Assembly: GCF_004000885.1 (NCBI RefSeq)
Contig: NZ_BIMC01000018.1
Coordinates: 1-64,000, forward strand
Reading direction: 5' to 3'
Length of the DNA: 64,000 bases
From: Paenibacillus glucanolyticus NBRC 15330
Lineage (GTDB): Bacteria > Bacillota > Bacilli > Paenibacillales > Paenibacillaceae
The position numbers and the translations under genes are program-made. Below are positions 54,362-62,932 of the stretch, one piece after another (the stretch's first letter is position 1; every line of letters begins with the position of its first letter). Under the pieces are notes generated by a model. It did not search any database and was not told the DNA's origin. It saw only the letters and a program-made list of their open reading frames with translations.

Positions 54362-55690
54362 TTATTCTTCAGTTGCAGTTTCTTCTTTTTTCTCCACAGG
54401 AGCGCCTTCTACACTGTTTTCCAGCAAGAAGTCGATCGTTTTGCGAAGAAGCAATTCTTCACGAAGGCTGTCAAGGGAACCGTTAGCACCAAGGATGCTG
54501 CGGATTTCTTCAGCGGAACGTTTGTACGTATCAGCCATATTTTCCAGCTCTTTGTTGATTTCCTCTTCCGTTACTTCGAGCTTCTCTTCTTTTGCGATTT
54601 GCTCCAGCACGAGGTTGTTGCGAACGCGTTTTTCAGCGTCTTCTTTCATTTGTCCTTCCAGATCGTCACTGCTTTGGCCGGAGAAGCTAAGGAACATTTC
54701 CAGGTTCATGCCTTGTTGACGAAGACGGTTGTCGAAATCGCGCATCATGTTTTGAACTTCGGATTGGATCATAGCGTCTGGAATTTCAATTTCAGCATTA
54801 GCCGCTGCTTTTTCAACAGCTTCGTTCTCGCGAACGCCTTGTGCTTCTTGCTCTTTGCGAGTCAGCAATTGTTTCTTCAGATCTTCCTTGTACTCATCAA
54901 GGGTATCAAATTCACTAACGTCTTTAGCGAATTCATCATCCAGCTCAGGAAGCTGTTTGCGCTTGATTTCGTGTACTTTCACTTTGAAGACAGCTTGCTT
55001 GTTAGCTAACTCAGCTGCATGGTAGTTCTCTGGGAACGTAACTTCCACGTCTTTGAAATCTCCAGTAGCCATACCAATGACTTGATCTTCAAAGCCTGGA
55101 ATGAAGGAGTTGCTTCCGAGTTCAAGGGAATAACGCTCAGCTTGTCCACCTTCAAAAGGCACACCGTCAACGGAACCGTCGAAATCGATCACTACGATAT
55201 CACCGGATACAGACGCGCCTTCATCGATTACAGCAAGCTCAGCATGACGTTGTTGCAGACGCTCGAGCTCTTCGTTCAGTTCCTCTTCAGAAACTTCAGC
55301 GGCTACAGCAGCTACTTCAACACCTTTGTAATCACCCAGTTTAACTTCAGGTTTCACTGTTACTCTAGCTTTGAACTTGAAAGTTTCACCTTTAGCGAAT
55401 TGCTCGATGTCCACTTCCGGACGATCTACAGGGAAAATATCCGCTTGATCTACAGCTTCGCTGTATGCTTCTGGAAGCAAGATGTCGATTGCATCCTGGT
55501 ACAAGCTCTCTACGCCATAACGAGCTTCAAAAATCGGGCGAGGCACTTTACCTTTACGGAATCCAGGTACATTTGCTTTTTTAGCTACTTTATTAAAAGC
55601 TTTGTCGAGGGCGGATGCAACGCGATCCGCATCAACCTCAACGTCAAGAACGCCAAGGTTCTTCTCTATTTTTTCCCAAGTTGCTTTCAT
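54362..55690 (-). CDS. tig: Trigger factor
   Basis: 442 residues. Ribosome-binding N-terminus with VPGFRKGKVPRPIFE (the FRK signature), a middle FKBP-like domain (about 160-245, DIVVIDFDGSVDGVPFEGG) and the helical chaperone C-terminus. A co-translational chaperone with prolyl isomerase activity. Confidence 0.97.
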   Translation of the reverse strand: MKATWEKIEKNLGVLDVEVDADRVASALDKAFNKVAKKANVPGFRKGKVPRPIFEARYGVESLYQDAIDILLPEAYSEAVDQADIFPVDRPEVDIEQFAKGETFKFKARVTVKPEVKLGDYKGVEVAAVAAEVSEEELNEELERLQQRHAELAVIDEGASVSGDIVVIDFDGSVDGVPFEGGQAERYSLELGSNSFIPGFEDQVIGMATGDFKDVEVTFPENYHAAELANKQAVFKVKVHEIKRKQLPELDDEFAKDVSEFDTLDEYKEDLKKQLLTRKEQEAQGVRENEAVEKAAANAEIEIPDAMIQSEVQNMMRDFDNRLRQQGMNLEMFLSFSGQSSDDLEGQMKEDAEKRVRNNLVLEQIAKEEKLEVTEEEINKELENMADTYKRSAEEIRSILGANGSLDSLREELLLRKTIDFLLENSVEGAPVEKKEETATEE

Positions 55691-55836
55691 TTATGCTTTC
55701 CCCTCCAAAATAATTCACGTGGTCGGCGCAATAATGTATCACGTACCGAATAACCACTATAGTATAAACAACATTAAATCCTTTTTCAAGGGCGAACCCT
55801 TATGCTACGATACCGTAAACGTTTTCCAGGCTATGG

Positions 55837-56769
55837 CTATTCTTCCACACCCGCTGCCACAAATTGCTTGAGAGATCGGTAGGCTCCCTCATAGCGGAAC
55901 CGCATGGTGTCCGTTATACCGTAGAGCGGGCGGATTTCCTCCTCATTCCGAAACCCCTTCAAACTCTCCGATACAATGTCATGGAGTGCGGCCGCCCATA
56001 TGTCAAGCGTAGATTCTTCTTCATCCAGCATGGAATGGTAATCTTCGGTACCGTAAATGGCCATTATGAACTGGGACCATAGTTCTTGTGCAAAATAAAA
56101 CAAAGTCGGTTCATGAATTTCCGTCTGATCTGCAACTCGCTCCAATATTCTCGTTATGGCAAGCGGAAAACTCCCCGGGTCCAGCGGCACCGTGTCGATC
56201 TCAATCTCTACGGCTTCCTGTCCCCGATGAAGGCTTACATTTCCCTCCATGCCCCTTCTTCGGAGTGTTTGCAGCACTCGAAATTGCAGCAGGGGATGAA
56301 GCGGCGTATCCTGCAGCCACTCAACCAAAACAGCATCAATCTCCGGACGATCCAGATAGGCGAGCTGTTCCAGTGCCAGAATGGTCTGTTCGGTCAACGG
56401 TCCGTTCATAACGGAAGCGAGCAGCTTGTCGGCATATCCGGCATCCTGAGCAACTTTTTCCTTAACCATCTGCCTCGCCATTTCCGCTTCGTCTGGATCA
56501 TCCTCTTCGATATCTGCATCGGAATCAACCGAACGAGGTACAGCCTGTTCTGGAAACGCAGCTTCAAGCCATTCGAGGAGCGAATGCCACTCTTCATAAT
56601 GCCGTTCATTCTGTCCGCCGCATCTCAGCAGAAAACGCAAAACTTCCATCGCTTCACCGTAACGTTCGTTCTCGAGCATAACCGTAAGCTGAATCTGGTA
56701 ATAATCCAGCGTCTTCGGAAACAGGATGATGTTCTTATCCTCTTGTTCTTGGGAGTAAGAGTCCTTGAT
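55837..56769 (-). CDS. TPR-like helical protein, probably starting at ATC
   Basis: About 310 residues if read from ATC at 56767-56769, which lies seven bases after AAAGGAGG. The first in-frame ATG (56679) has no ribosome binding site, and the 30 codons before it read as protein (FPKTLDYYQIQLTVMLENER continues into a repeat-like helix pair). An in-frame TAG lies just before the AAAGGAGG, so no ATG, GTG or TTG start exists upstream. The body is helical with an acidic patch near residue 90 and no catalytic motif. The position after tig parallels ysoA, a TPR protein gene, in Bacillus. Confidence 0.7.
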   Translation of the reverse strand: MKDSYSQEQEDKNIILFPKTLDYYQIQLTVMLENERYGEAMEVLRFLLRCGGQNERHYEEWHSLLEWLEAAFPEQAVPRSVDSDADIEEDDPDEAEMARQMVKEKVAQDAGYADKLLASVMNGPLTEQTILALEQLAYLDRPEIDAVLVEWLQDTPLHPLLQFRVLQTLRRRGMEGNVSLHRGQEAVEIEIDTVPLDPGSFPLAITRILERVADQTEIHEPTLFYFAQELWSQFIMAIYGTEDYHSMLDEEESTLDIWAAALHDIVSESLKGFRNEEEIRPLYGITDTMRFRYEGAYRSLKQFVAAGVEE

Positions 56770-56775
56770 AAGGAC
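56761..56775 (-). promoter_or_regulatory. Hairpin presenting the ATC start
   Basis: GTCCTT and AAGGAC form a perfect six-base-pair stem whose three-base loop is the ATC triplet proposed as start codon. Confidence 0.5.
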
Positions 56776-56986
56776 ACCTCCTTTCTATTCCTGTTTTTCA
56801 TATTTGTTGATTATAGCATATGTACTGCCAAGTTAAAAAAAGAGCGCTCTCTATGCACTTTCCTGCCGTTCTGAAACATTCCGCCGACGCCTTTATTGAA
56901 ATCCATCTTATGTCTTATCAATATAACCCGGAATGACACACTAATAATCTGGCAGATTCAAAAATGTTCGCAACTTAAAATAATTG

Positions 56987-57015
56987 TTGAATTTCCCCAA
57001 TGCATGTGATAATAT
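56987..57015 (+). promoter_or_regulatory. Promoter of the first tRNA-Arg gene
   Basis: TTGAAT and TAATAT separated by 17 bases, with a TG one base before the -10, 25 bases before the tRNA. Confidence 0.65.
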
Positions 57016-57039
57016 ATTTTTTGCTTGAAAAATTTCTGT

Positions 57040-57113
<74 letters not shown>

Positions 57114-57120
57114 TAAAATG

Positions 57121-57154
57121 AAGAAGCAGCCACTTATCATCGTGGCTGCTTCTT
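57121..57154 (+). terminator. Terminator after tRNA-Arg copy 1
   Basis: A 13-base-pair stem (57121-57133 with 57142-57154) closing an eight-base loop; the T tract is short. Confidence 0.75.
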
Positions 57155-57162
57155 TGCGTATT

Positions 57163-57261
57163 CCAGAAGGGACGATGAACCCGGAATCGGGTTCGCCTTA
57201 GCGTACGCTTCGGGAGGGGTTACTTCGCAGTCGGCCTGCAAGACCGCATCCCTTCTGGGAC
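57163..57261. repeat. Partial copies of the tRNA-Arg 3' end
   Basis: ATCCCTTCTGGGAC at 57248-57261 repeats the last 14 acceptor/T-stem bases of the tRNA (57099-57112) directly. CCAGAAGGGAC at 57163-57173 is the same sequence inverted. No complete tRNA can be folded between them. Confidence 0.7.
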
Positions 57262-57302
57262 ACAGTCCGCATATGAACTCCATAGGCCACAATCACAACT
57301 TG

Positions 57303-57483
57303 AACGGACACCAGGAGCGTTATTTCAGAAAAAACGTCCCGTTTTAAAATTTAGCGGACACCACAGCCGTTATTTAGCAATTTAACAGGCAAATCACCCT
57401 CTTTTGGCGTTATAACGGCCCTCAGGTCCGTTAGCATATCTGTTAGAGCTTTTTCACCATATTAGCGGCTTCTGAGTCCGTTA
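57303..57483. repeat. Family of degenerate dyad repeats
   Basis: Four related, partly palindromic units of about 20 bases occur: 57303-57321, 57352-57372, 57413-57433 and 57463-57483. Each begins AACGG or AGCGG and ends CCGTTA or GCGTTA. A fifth short palindrome, AAAACG/CGTTTT, lies at 57331-57345. The last unit overlaps the 3' end of the acetyltransferase frame. Confidence 0.65.
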
Positions 57484-57928
57484 TGGCGACCCAGCTCCAT
57501 ATGAATCAGTGGATACGGCTTGCCTGCACCATCCAGCTCCGAGCGGCCCGTCTGCACAAAACCGTATTTTTTGTAAAAAGCGTGGGCTCCGGCGTTCTGT
57601 TCATTTACATCGACAGTAAGTTTATCCCCTTCAACGATTCGGCATGCCGAATCAATTGGCTCCCCGCTCCTCGCCCATGATGCTGTGGATCCACAAACAA
57701 CATTTCGATTTTCGAGCCGTCCAGGCCCATAAATCCAACGGGCTTGAAATCCTTGTTCAAGCACACCCATAACTCCACAGCTCGAAGTGCTCCATTTTTC
57801 ACCATTTTATAATAAAAACGGAGATCCTCCTCTGTCAGGAAATCATGCGTGCTGCACACAGCGCGATGCCACAGCTCCACTAATTGATCATGATATTCTT
57901 CTTTATAAGCAACAATATGACCCGTCAT
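57462..57928 (-). pseudogene. GNAT acetyltransferase broken by a one-base frameshift
   Basis: The N-terminal part (about 100 codons, MTGHIVAYKEEYHDQLVEL) carries the acetyl-CoA loop in HHGRGAGSQLIRHAE. Its frame stops near 57605. The missing C-terminal part continues in the next frame as NEQNAGAHAFYKKYGFVQTG, a typical GNAT ending. The break maps to a run of four C on the plus strand (57626-57629); one more base there would rejoin the frames. It could be a true pseudogene, a slippage-controlled gene or a sequencing error. The final codons are formed by one of the dyad repeats. Substrate unknown. Confidence 0.85.
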
Positions 57929-57977
57929 CCGAAATTCAACCCCATCTCAGGAAAATCACTAGGAAAATGTAATGATA

Positions 57978-58006
57978 TTGTACAAATCACTCCATACTAT
58001 TATATA
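57978..58006 (+). promoter_or_regulatory. Promoter of the EamA gene
   Basis: TTGTAC and TATATA separated by 17 bases, about 49 bases before the ATG. Confidence 0.5.
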
Positions 58007-58054
58007 TAAATCCTTAATAGTATTCAGGTCTTTATCGTTCAGGAGGGATATAGG

Positions 58055-58483
58055 ATGCCATTATGGCTTATGTACGCACTGCTGTCGGCGGCCACCGCTG
58101 CACTTGTCGCTATTTTCGGCAAAATCGGGCTGCAAAATATCGATGCCAATTCAGCCACTGCCATTCGATCTGTCATCATGGCACTGTTCCTGCTGGGCGT
58201 GGTGGCCGTTCAGGGCAAATTTTCCGAGCTCGGGGAAATCCTCGTGCAGAAGAAAGCCTTAAGCTTCATTGTGCTAAGCGGAATTGCAGGAGCCATGTCC
58301 TGGCTGTTTTATTTTTTGGCACTGAAATACGGTAAGGTATCGCAGGTCGGGCCCATCGATAAATTAAGCGTGGTCATCGCCGTGATTCTTGCCTTTTTGT
58401 TTCTTGGAGAGAAAATATCCTGGATTAACGTGATCGGCGTCGCACTCATTGCTGTTGGTGCCCTGCTCGTTGCCGTAAAATAA
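58055..58483 (+). CDS. Single-domain EamA (DMT family) transporter
   Basis: 142 residues with AGGAGG upstream. Five hydrophobic segments span nearly the whole protein: about 3-22, 34-53, 69-90, 98-117 and 121-140. One EamA domain instead of the usual two, so it probably works as a dimer. KYGKVSQVGPIDKLSVVIAV is the family core. Substrate unknown; relatives export amino acids, metabolites or toxic compounds. Confidence 0.85.
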   Translation: MPLWLMYALLSAATAALVAIFGKIGLQNIDANSATAIRSVIMALFLLGVVAVQGKFSELGEILVQKKALSFIVLSGIAGAMSWLFYFLALKYGKVSQVGPIDKLSVVIAVILAFLFLGEKISWINVIGVALIAVGALLVAVK

Positions 58484-58616
58484 AGCCGCTGATCAGCGGT
58501 TTATCTCATGATCCACTCATAGTTACAACCTATTGAATCTATCGCATTTATATATTTCTAATTATAAACAAAACCTGTCACAATGAGGTTATTCATAAAA
58601 AAGGGGGAGTCTTACG

Positions 58617-59381
58617 ATGTCGGAGCAAATATGGAAGCCTCGGGATTACGATCGGCAGTTGTCGTTTGTTTCAGCTTATGGAAAAGGTTTGGCAGAGCTT
58701 CTGGCGCCTCGAGCCGGCGAGCGGATTCTCGACCTTGGGTGCGGGACCGGTGATTTGGCTTATGAAATATCAACGGCCGGTGCATACGTGACCGGTATGG
58801 ACTCAGCCGTGGAGATGATTGGGCAGGCCCAAGCTAAGTATAAAAGCCTTGCATTCCGCGTTGGAAATGGCGAAAACTTCACGGTCGAAGCACCTTATGA
58901 TGCTGTCTTCTCCAATGCGGCGCTGCACTGGATGAAGAATGCTGCAGGTGCAGTCCGCTCTGTGCATGGCGCACTAAGGAGCGGCGGCCGATTCGTCGCC
59001 GAATTTGGAGGAAAAGGCAATATTGAAACGATCTATGAAGCCCTAAGAACTGTATTCGCCGACCATTATGGAATCGATGCGGACACACGAAATCCGTGGT
59101 ATTTTCCTAGTGTGGCAGAATATGCGACTCTGCTGGAAGCCCAAGGGTTCCAGGTCCGTATGGCACATCATTATGACCGTCCTACCAAGCTGTCTGAGGG
59201 CAAGGAGGGGGTTCGGTATTGGCTCCTGCATTTTGGCGATCATTTCTTTACCGGATTTACAGCTGAAGAAAGGGAGCATGCAATTGCCCGCATCAGCCAA
59301 ATAAGCTACGACACGCTCTGGCATGAGGATGCCTACTACGCAGATTATAAGCGCTTGCGTATCATTGCGGAGAAGCTTTAA
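58617..59381 (+). CDS. Class I SAM-dependent methyltransferase
   Basis: 254 residues with AAAGGGGGAG before the ATG. Motif I is ILDLGCGTGDLA near residue 37, the acidic motif II is GMDSAVEMI, and VFSNAALHWM is motif IV. It resembles trans-aconitate methyltransferase-like enzymes; the substrate cannot be read from sequence. Confidence 0.88.
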   Translation: MSEQIWKPRDYDRQLSFVSAYGKGLAELLAPRAGERILDLGCGTGDLAYEISTAGAYVTGMDSAVEMIGQAQAKYKSLAFRVGNGENFTVEAPYDAVFSNAALHWMKNAAGAVRSVHGALRSGGRFVAEFGGKGNIETIYEALRTVFADHYGIDADTRNPWYFPSVAEYATLLEAQGFQVRMAHHYDRPTKLSEGKEGVRYWLLHFGDHFFTGFTAEEREHAIARISQISYDTLWHEDAYYADYKRLRIIAEKL

Positions 59382-59392
59382 CAATTTTATGG

Positions 59393-59420
59393 TTGATTTT
59401 CTAAATAGATTGGTTATAAT
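59393..59420 (+). promoter_or_regulatory. Promoter of the argS T-box transcript
   Basis: TTGATT and TATAAT separated by 16 bases; the start would be near 59427. Confidence 0.65.
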
Positions 59421-59448
59421 ATGAAAAACTTGAAAATGTGATTTTCGT

Positions 59449-59684
59449 TGATTGGGAGAGTAACTGCTTCAGACTTTAGTCCAAGCGAGCCGGGAGGGTG
59501 GAAACCGGTACAAAGTCGGCCGTGAAACGGACCCAGGAGATGGTCTTCCGAATTGAAGGATTGTAGGGAGCCCCGGCTTACACCGTTATTGTATGAAGGT
59601 GGTTGAACCCTTGCCGGTTTAACAACAAGAGTGGTACCGCGAGCACAAGTCCTCGTCTCTTTATTGAGATGAGGGCTTTTTTTA
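59449..59684 (+). promoter_or_regulatory. T-box leader of argS
   Basis: The T-box core GTGGTACCGCGAG lies at 59631-59643. The terminator stem CCTCGTCTC/GAGATGAGG (59651-59659 with 59666-59674) precedes a seven-T run. Upstream, a short Stem I can be drawn: TGGG/CCCA at the base, GACTTT/AAAGTC above, and CCGG/CCGG around a GAGGGTGGAAA loop. The 3' side of the presumed specifier loop contains CGT and CGG, both arginine codons; which one is read is unclear. Uncharged tRNA-Arg should allow read-through into argS. Confidence 0.88.
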
Positions 59685-59724
59685 TTTTTCCGAGGTATTC
59701 TTATTTTTCAAAGGGGGATTTACC

Positions 59725-61587
59725 GTGTTAAGTCAATTAATGATTACCAGTGTTCAACAAGCAGCAATCCAGGTGTGTGACTCTTTCGGCATCAAGCTGC
59801 CGGAATCCATCCCAATCCGGGTCGAGCAGCCCTCCAGCATAGAGCACGGGGATTATGCAACCAACATCGCAATGCAGCTTGCCAAGCTGCTTCGTAAGGC
59901 TCCCCTGCACATTGCCGAGTTAATTAAAACAGAGCTTGAGCAGGATGTTCCCTTCAAACAACTGGTCTCTTCCACGGAGGTCGTGGCTCCAGGTTTTATC
60001 AATCTGCACATCGACTGGGAAGCGTGGGCCAACCACCCATTTGAACTGCCACCGGCGACCCATGAAAAGATTGTTATCGAGCACACCTCCATCAATCCAA
60101 ACAAATCTGCGCATATCGGTCATTTACGGAATTCCTGTATCGGGGATACGCTGGTCCGGCTGATGAGAAAGCTTGGCTATGAGGTGGAGGCGCATAATTA
60201 TATCGACGATCTTGGCAATCAGCTGGCGGATACGGTTGTTGGAATGCTCCATACCCCGCTGTCCAAGGAACATGCCAGATTCGGTGATTACTGCTGGGAT
60301 GTGTATTCGAGCACGAATAAAGCATACGAAAGAGAACCTGCACTGGTTCAACATCGGACGGAAGTTCTCCACGCATTGGAGGAGGGACATCAGAATCTTT
60401 CCTGGATCGGATTGCTCGTAGCTGAAAGAATCGTTAAAGAGCATCTTGAAGAAATGAAGCAGTTTGGCATTGGATACGACCTTCTGGTATGGGAGAGCAG
60501 CATTGTCAGAGAGGGATTTTGGGATTCCGCCTTCGAATTGTTGAAGAACACCTCACTGTTCCATCAGGAAACCGAGGGTAAGCTGGCAGGCTGCTGGGTG
60601 CTCAAACAATTAGGGGGAGATAAGGCAAACGATCCCGATTCCGAGCACAGCATGGACAAAGTGCTGGTACGCTCTAATGGCATTTTGACTTACACCGCCA
60701 AAGATATTGCTTATCATTTGTGGAAATACGGACTGCTCTCCAATGATTTTGTATATACAAAATTCACCGAAGATGTTTGGACCACGAGCACTCAGGGTGA
60801 ACAGCAGGCATATGGCAAAGCCGATATGGTTATCAATGTCATTGATTACAGGCAGCAGTACCCACAGCTGATGGTGAAACAGGCACTGGAAGGCTTGGGA
60901 TTCAACGAAGAAGCCCTGAACCTTCGACATGTCAGTTACGGCGTGGTTTCACTCAGTCCTTCGGCAGCAGCGGATCTTGGAATCGACACTTCCGACGGAA
61001 AGGCGTCCTATGCCATGTCCGGACGTCAAGGGATCGGGATCAAAATTACCGAGCTTATCCAGCAAGTAGCCAATGTCATCGAAGAGACCCGTTCGGATAA
61101 AAACGGATTGTCCAGCCATGCGATAGCAGCAGCCTCCATCCGTTACTATCTGCTTCGCTTTGCACTGCAAACCGAGGTTGTGTTCGATCTGAAACAGGCC
61201 ACGGAAATTTCGGGAAATACGGGAGTCTACCTGCTCTATTCCTACGCGCGTGCACTTAGTGTTCTCAATAAAGCGCAGGATGCCGGTGTCTTGCCCTCTA
61301 TGCCTGCTCACTTCCCTGACATGAAAAAAGCAGAGCATGCGCTGCTGAGGCATATCAGCACCTGGCATGATACCCTTTATGCTGCCGGACGAGAGCTATC
61401 CCCAAGCGCCATCTGTAACTTCGCGTATGAGCTGTGCTCCTTGTTCAACAATTTTTATTCGGCATGTCCGATTCTGAAAGCCGAGGCAGACGTACAGCGT
61501 TTCCGGATATGGCTCACTTCGCTGTTTAAGGATACCCTTGGCGAAGCTTTGGAAGTGTTGGGATTGCCAACGCCGAGCCGGATGTAA
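59725..61587 (+). CDS. argS: Arginyl-tRNA synthetase, possibly a second copy
   Basis: 620 residues from a GTG with AAAGGGGGAT upstream. N-terminal ArgRS domain with HGDYATNIAMQLAKLL, class I HIGH at residues 130-133 (SAHIGHLRNSCIGD), the KMSKS-like loop as YAMSGRQGIGIK, and the C-terminal DALR anticodon domain (VYLLYSYARALSVL). It is longer than the common Bacillus ArgRS (about 556 residues) and has MSGR in place of MSTR. With its T-box control this suggests a distinct, regulated ArgRS; whether another argS exists lies outside the window. Confidence 0.92.
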   Translation: MLSQLMITSVQQAAIQVCDSFGIKLPESIPIRVEQPSSIEHGDYATNIAMQLAKLLRKAPLHIAELIKTELEQDVPFKQLVSSTEVVAPGFINLHIDWEAWANHPFELPPATHEKIVIEHTSINPNKSAHIGHLRNSCIGDTLVRLMRKLGYEVEAHNYIDDLGNQLADTVVGMLHTPLSKEHARFGDYCWDVYSSTNKAYEREPALVQHRTEVLHALEEGHQNLSWIGLLVAERIVKEHLEEMKQFGIGYDLLVWESSIVREGFWDSAFELLKNTSLFHQETEGKLAGCWVLKQLGGDKANDPDSEHSMDKVLVRSNGILTYTAKDIAYHLWKYGLLSNDFVYTKFTEDVWTTSTQGEQQAYGKADMVINVIDYRQQYPQLMVKQALEGLGFNEEALNLRHVSYGVVSLSPSAAADLGIDTSDGKASYAMSGRQGIGIKITELIQQVANVIEETRSDKNGLSSHAIAAASIRYYLLRFALQTEVVFDLKQATEISGNTGVYLLYSYARALSVLNKAQDAGVLPSMPAHFPDMKKAEHALLRHISTWHDTLYAAGRELSPSAICNFAYELCSLFNNFYSACPILKAEADVQRFRIWLTSLFKDTLGEALEVLGLPTPSRM

Positions 61588-61632
61588 AGGAAACTCTGTG
61601 GGATGTTCCTGAATGCAGCTGTAGTTTCTTTA

Positions 61633-61682
61633 AAAAAGCCGCCCATTCTTTTTCAACAAGAATAAGAATGGGCGGCTTTTTT
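61633..61682. terminator. Bidirectional terminator between argS and the converging gene
   Basis: An 18-base-pair stem (61633-61650 with 61664-61681) flanked by A and T runs works on both strands and serves the convergent genes. Confidence 0.9.
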
Positions 61683-61685
61683 CCT

Positions 61686-62126
61686 TTATTGCAGCCCTCT
61701 GACGGTCAGTCTGACCTGAACTCCATCCGTTGCTGGCTCTTCCTGAAGAGTCCAGTTGACAGCCAGTGCCTCCTTCAAGCGAGCCAACTGCTCCTTCTTG
61801 AGCTTTAACCCCTCAATGATTCCCTCACCCACACGGAAGTCGGATTCCGAGCTGAGGTGAAAGGTTTCCTCCAGCCATATTTTCAGACCGTTTCGGGTAT
61901 TAAACGTAATTTTGTAGCCCTCGATAACGGCTTTTTCCAAATCTTCCCCATGCTCTCCCGAATAGGCGAACAGTTCCCCGTAATGAAAATGACCATTCTG
62001 AGCAATCTGAAATCTCTCATTCTCTCCCGAGCGTACTGCCTCCAGCAACTCGGAGGAGGTGAGTCCCGATTTTCTGGCGTGCTCCAATAAGATGGCGGTA
62101 TTCTGTGATATTTTAGTAAGCTGCAT
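61686..62126 (-). CDS. Hypothetical protein
   Basis: 146 residues with GAGGAGG ten bases before the ATG. Soluble and mostly alpha/beta with a GHFHYGELFAYSGEHGEDLEKAV centre and a charged helix near the C-terminus (GLKLKKEQLARLKEAL). I do not recognise the family. Own promoter and shared terminator make it a single-gene unit. Confidence 0.65.
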   Translation of the reverse strand: MQLTKISQNTAILLEHARKSGLTSSELLEAVRSGENERFQIAQNGHFHYGELFAYSGEHGEDLEKAVIEGYKITFNTRNGLKIWLEETFHLSSESDFRVGEGIIEGLKLKKEQLARLKEALAVNWTLQEEPATDGVQVRLTVRGLQ

Positions 62127-62170
62127 GCTTGATGCCTCCTCAATATATATACGAAAATATTTTTTCTTCT

Positions 62171-62199
62171 ATTATAAGATGAAATGATTATGAAGTCAG
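62171..62199 (-). promoter_or_regulatory. Promoter of the gene at 61.7-62.1 kb
   Basis: CTGACT and a perfect TATAAT separated by 17 bases on the minus strand, about 45 bases before the ATG. Confidence 0.55.
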
Positions 62200-62273
62200 G
62201 TCTTCTCAAAACATAAACTAATCGTGTCATGGATATCTTTCATTTGCAAGAAAGGCGGCCCTTGATTGGACGC

Positions 62274-62300
62274 AAAAACACCGCCATAAATGGCGGTGCC
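62274..62300 (-). terminator. Terminator after tRNA-Arg copy 2
   Basis: CACCGCCA/TGGCGGTG stem with a four-base loop and five T on the minus strand, starting ten bases past the tRNA. Confidence 0.9.
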
Positions 62301-62307
62301 TCTTTTA

Positions 62308-62381
<74 letters not shown>

Positions 62382-62419
62382 ATATATGTATGAAATGCTT
62401 TAAAACAGTAACGAAGTAT

Positions 62420-62448
62420 ATTATATCGCATATTCGGCATTTTTTAAA
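62420..62448 (-). promoter_or_regulatory. Promoter of tRNA-Arg copy 2
   Basis: Perfect TATAAT on the minus strand, with TTTAAA 17 bases further upstream. Confidence 0.55.
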
Positions 62449-62540
62449 GAACTTTTTTTTGAATACCCTCATTACAGAATCAGGAACGCGCTTACTGGGT
62501 AATATGTATATCATCAGAATGACTTTAGGAGTGTGATACC

Positions 62541-62837
62541 ATGAGACAGCTTCTGTCCTCTTTATCGTATTTCAGCATCTTTTTTGCGCCGTTTCTTCTC
62601 CCCCTCATCGTGTGGATTCTGTCTCCGGACGCCTACGTTGCCAAGCACGCCCGCCGTGCATTATTCTCGCACGTATTCCCGGTTATCGCAGCGATACCCA
62701 TGATCTATATGGCCGTAACCTCGGGGTCCTTCGGCTCCATTATCGGGTATCTCATCCTGTTCGGGATCATCTACTTCGGAGCATTTGTATATAACATCAT
62801 CATGGGCATTCAAGTATTGCGGGAAACGGCTTACTAA
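62541..62837 (+). CDS. Small membrane protein, DUF4870-like
   Basis: 98 residues with AGGAG upstream of the ATG. Three hydrophobic segments at about 8-27, 45-60 and 66-92. PDAYVAKHARRALFSH matches the conserved loop of DUF4870 proteins, in which a helix hairpin is followed by a basic H-A-R/K motif. Function unknown. Confidence 0.75.
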   Translation: MRQLLSSLSYFSIFFAPFLLPLIVWILSPDAYVAKHARRALFSHVFPVIAAIPMIYMAVTSGSFGSIIGYLILFGIIYFGAFVYNIIMGIQVLRETAY

Positions 62838-62852
62838 ACACATCAGATGATT

Positions 62853-62888
62853 GAAGGGCCATGCAGCTATCATGCTGCATGGCCCTTC
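62853..62888. terminator. Terminator between converging genes
   Basis: A 15-base-pair perfect stem (62853-62867 with 62874-62888) with a six-base loop. It lies between a plus-strand and a minus-strand gene and may serve both; T tracts are weak. Confidence 0.75.
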
Positions 62889-62932
62889 TTGTCTAGGCTT
62901 CCAAAGAACTTTGCCAATCTTTTTCCTAACCC

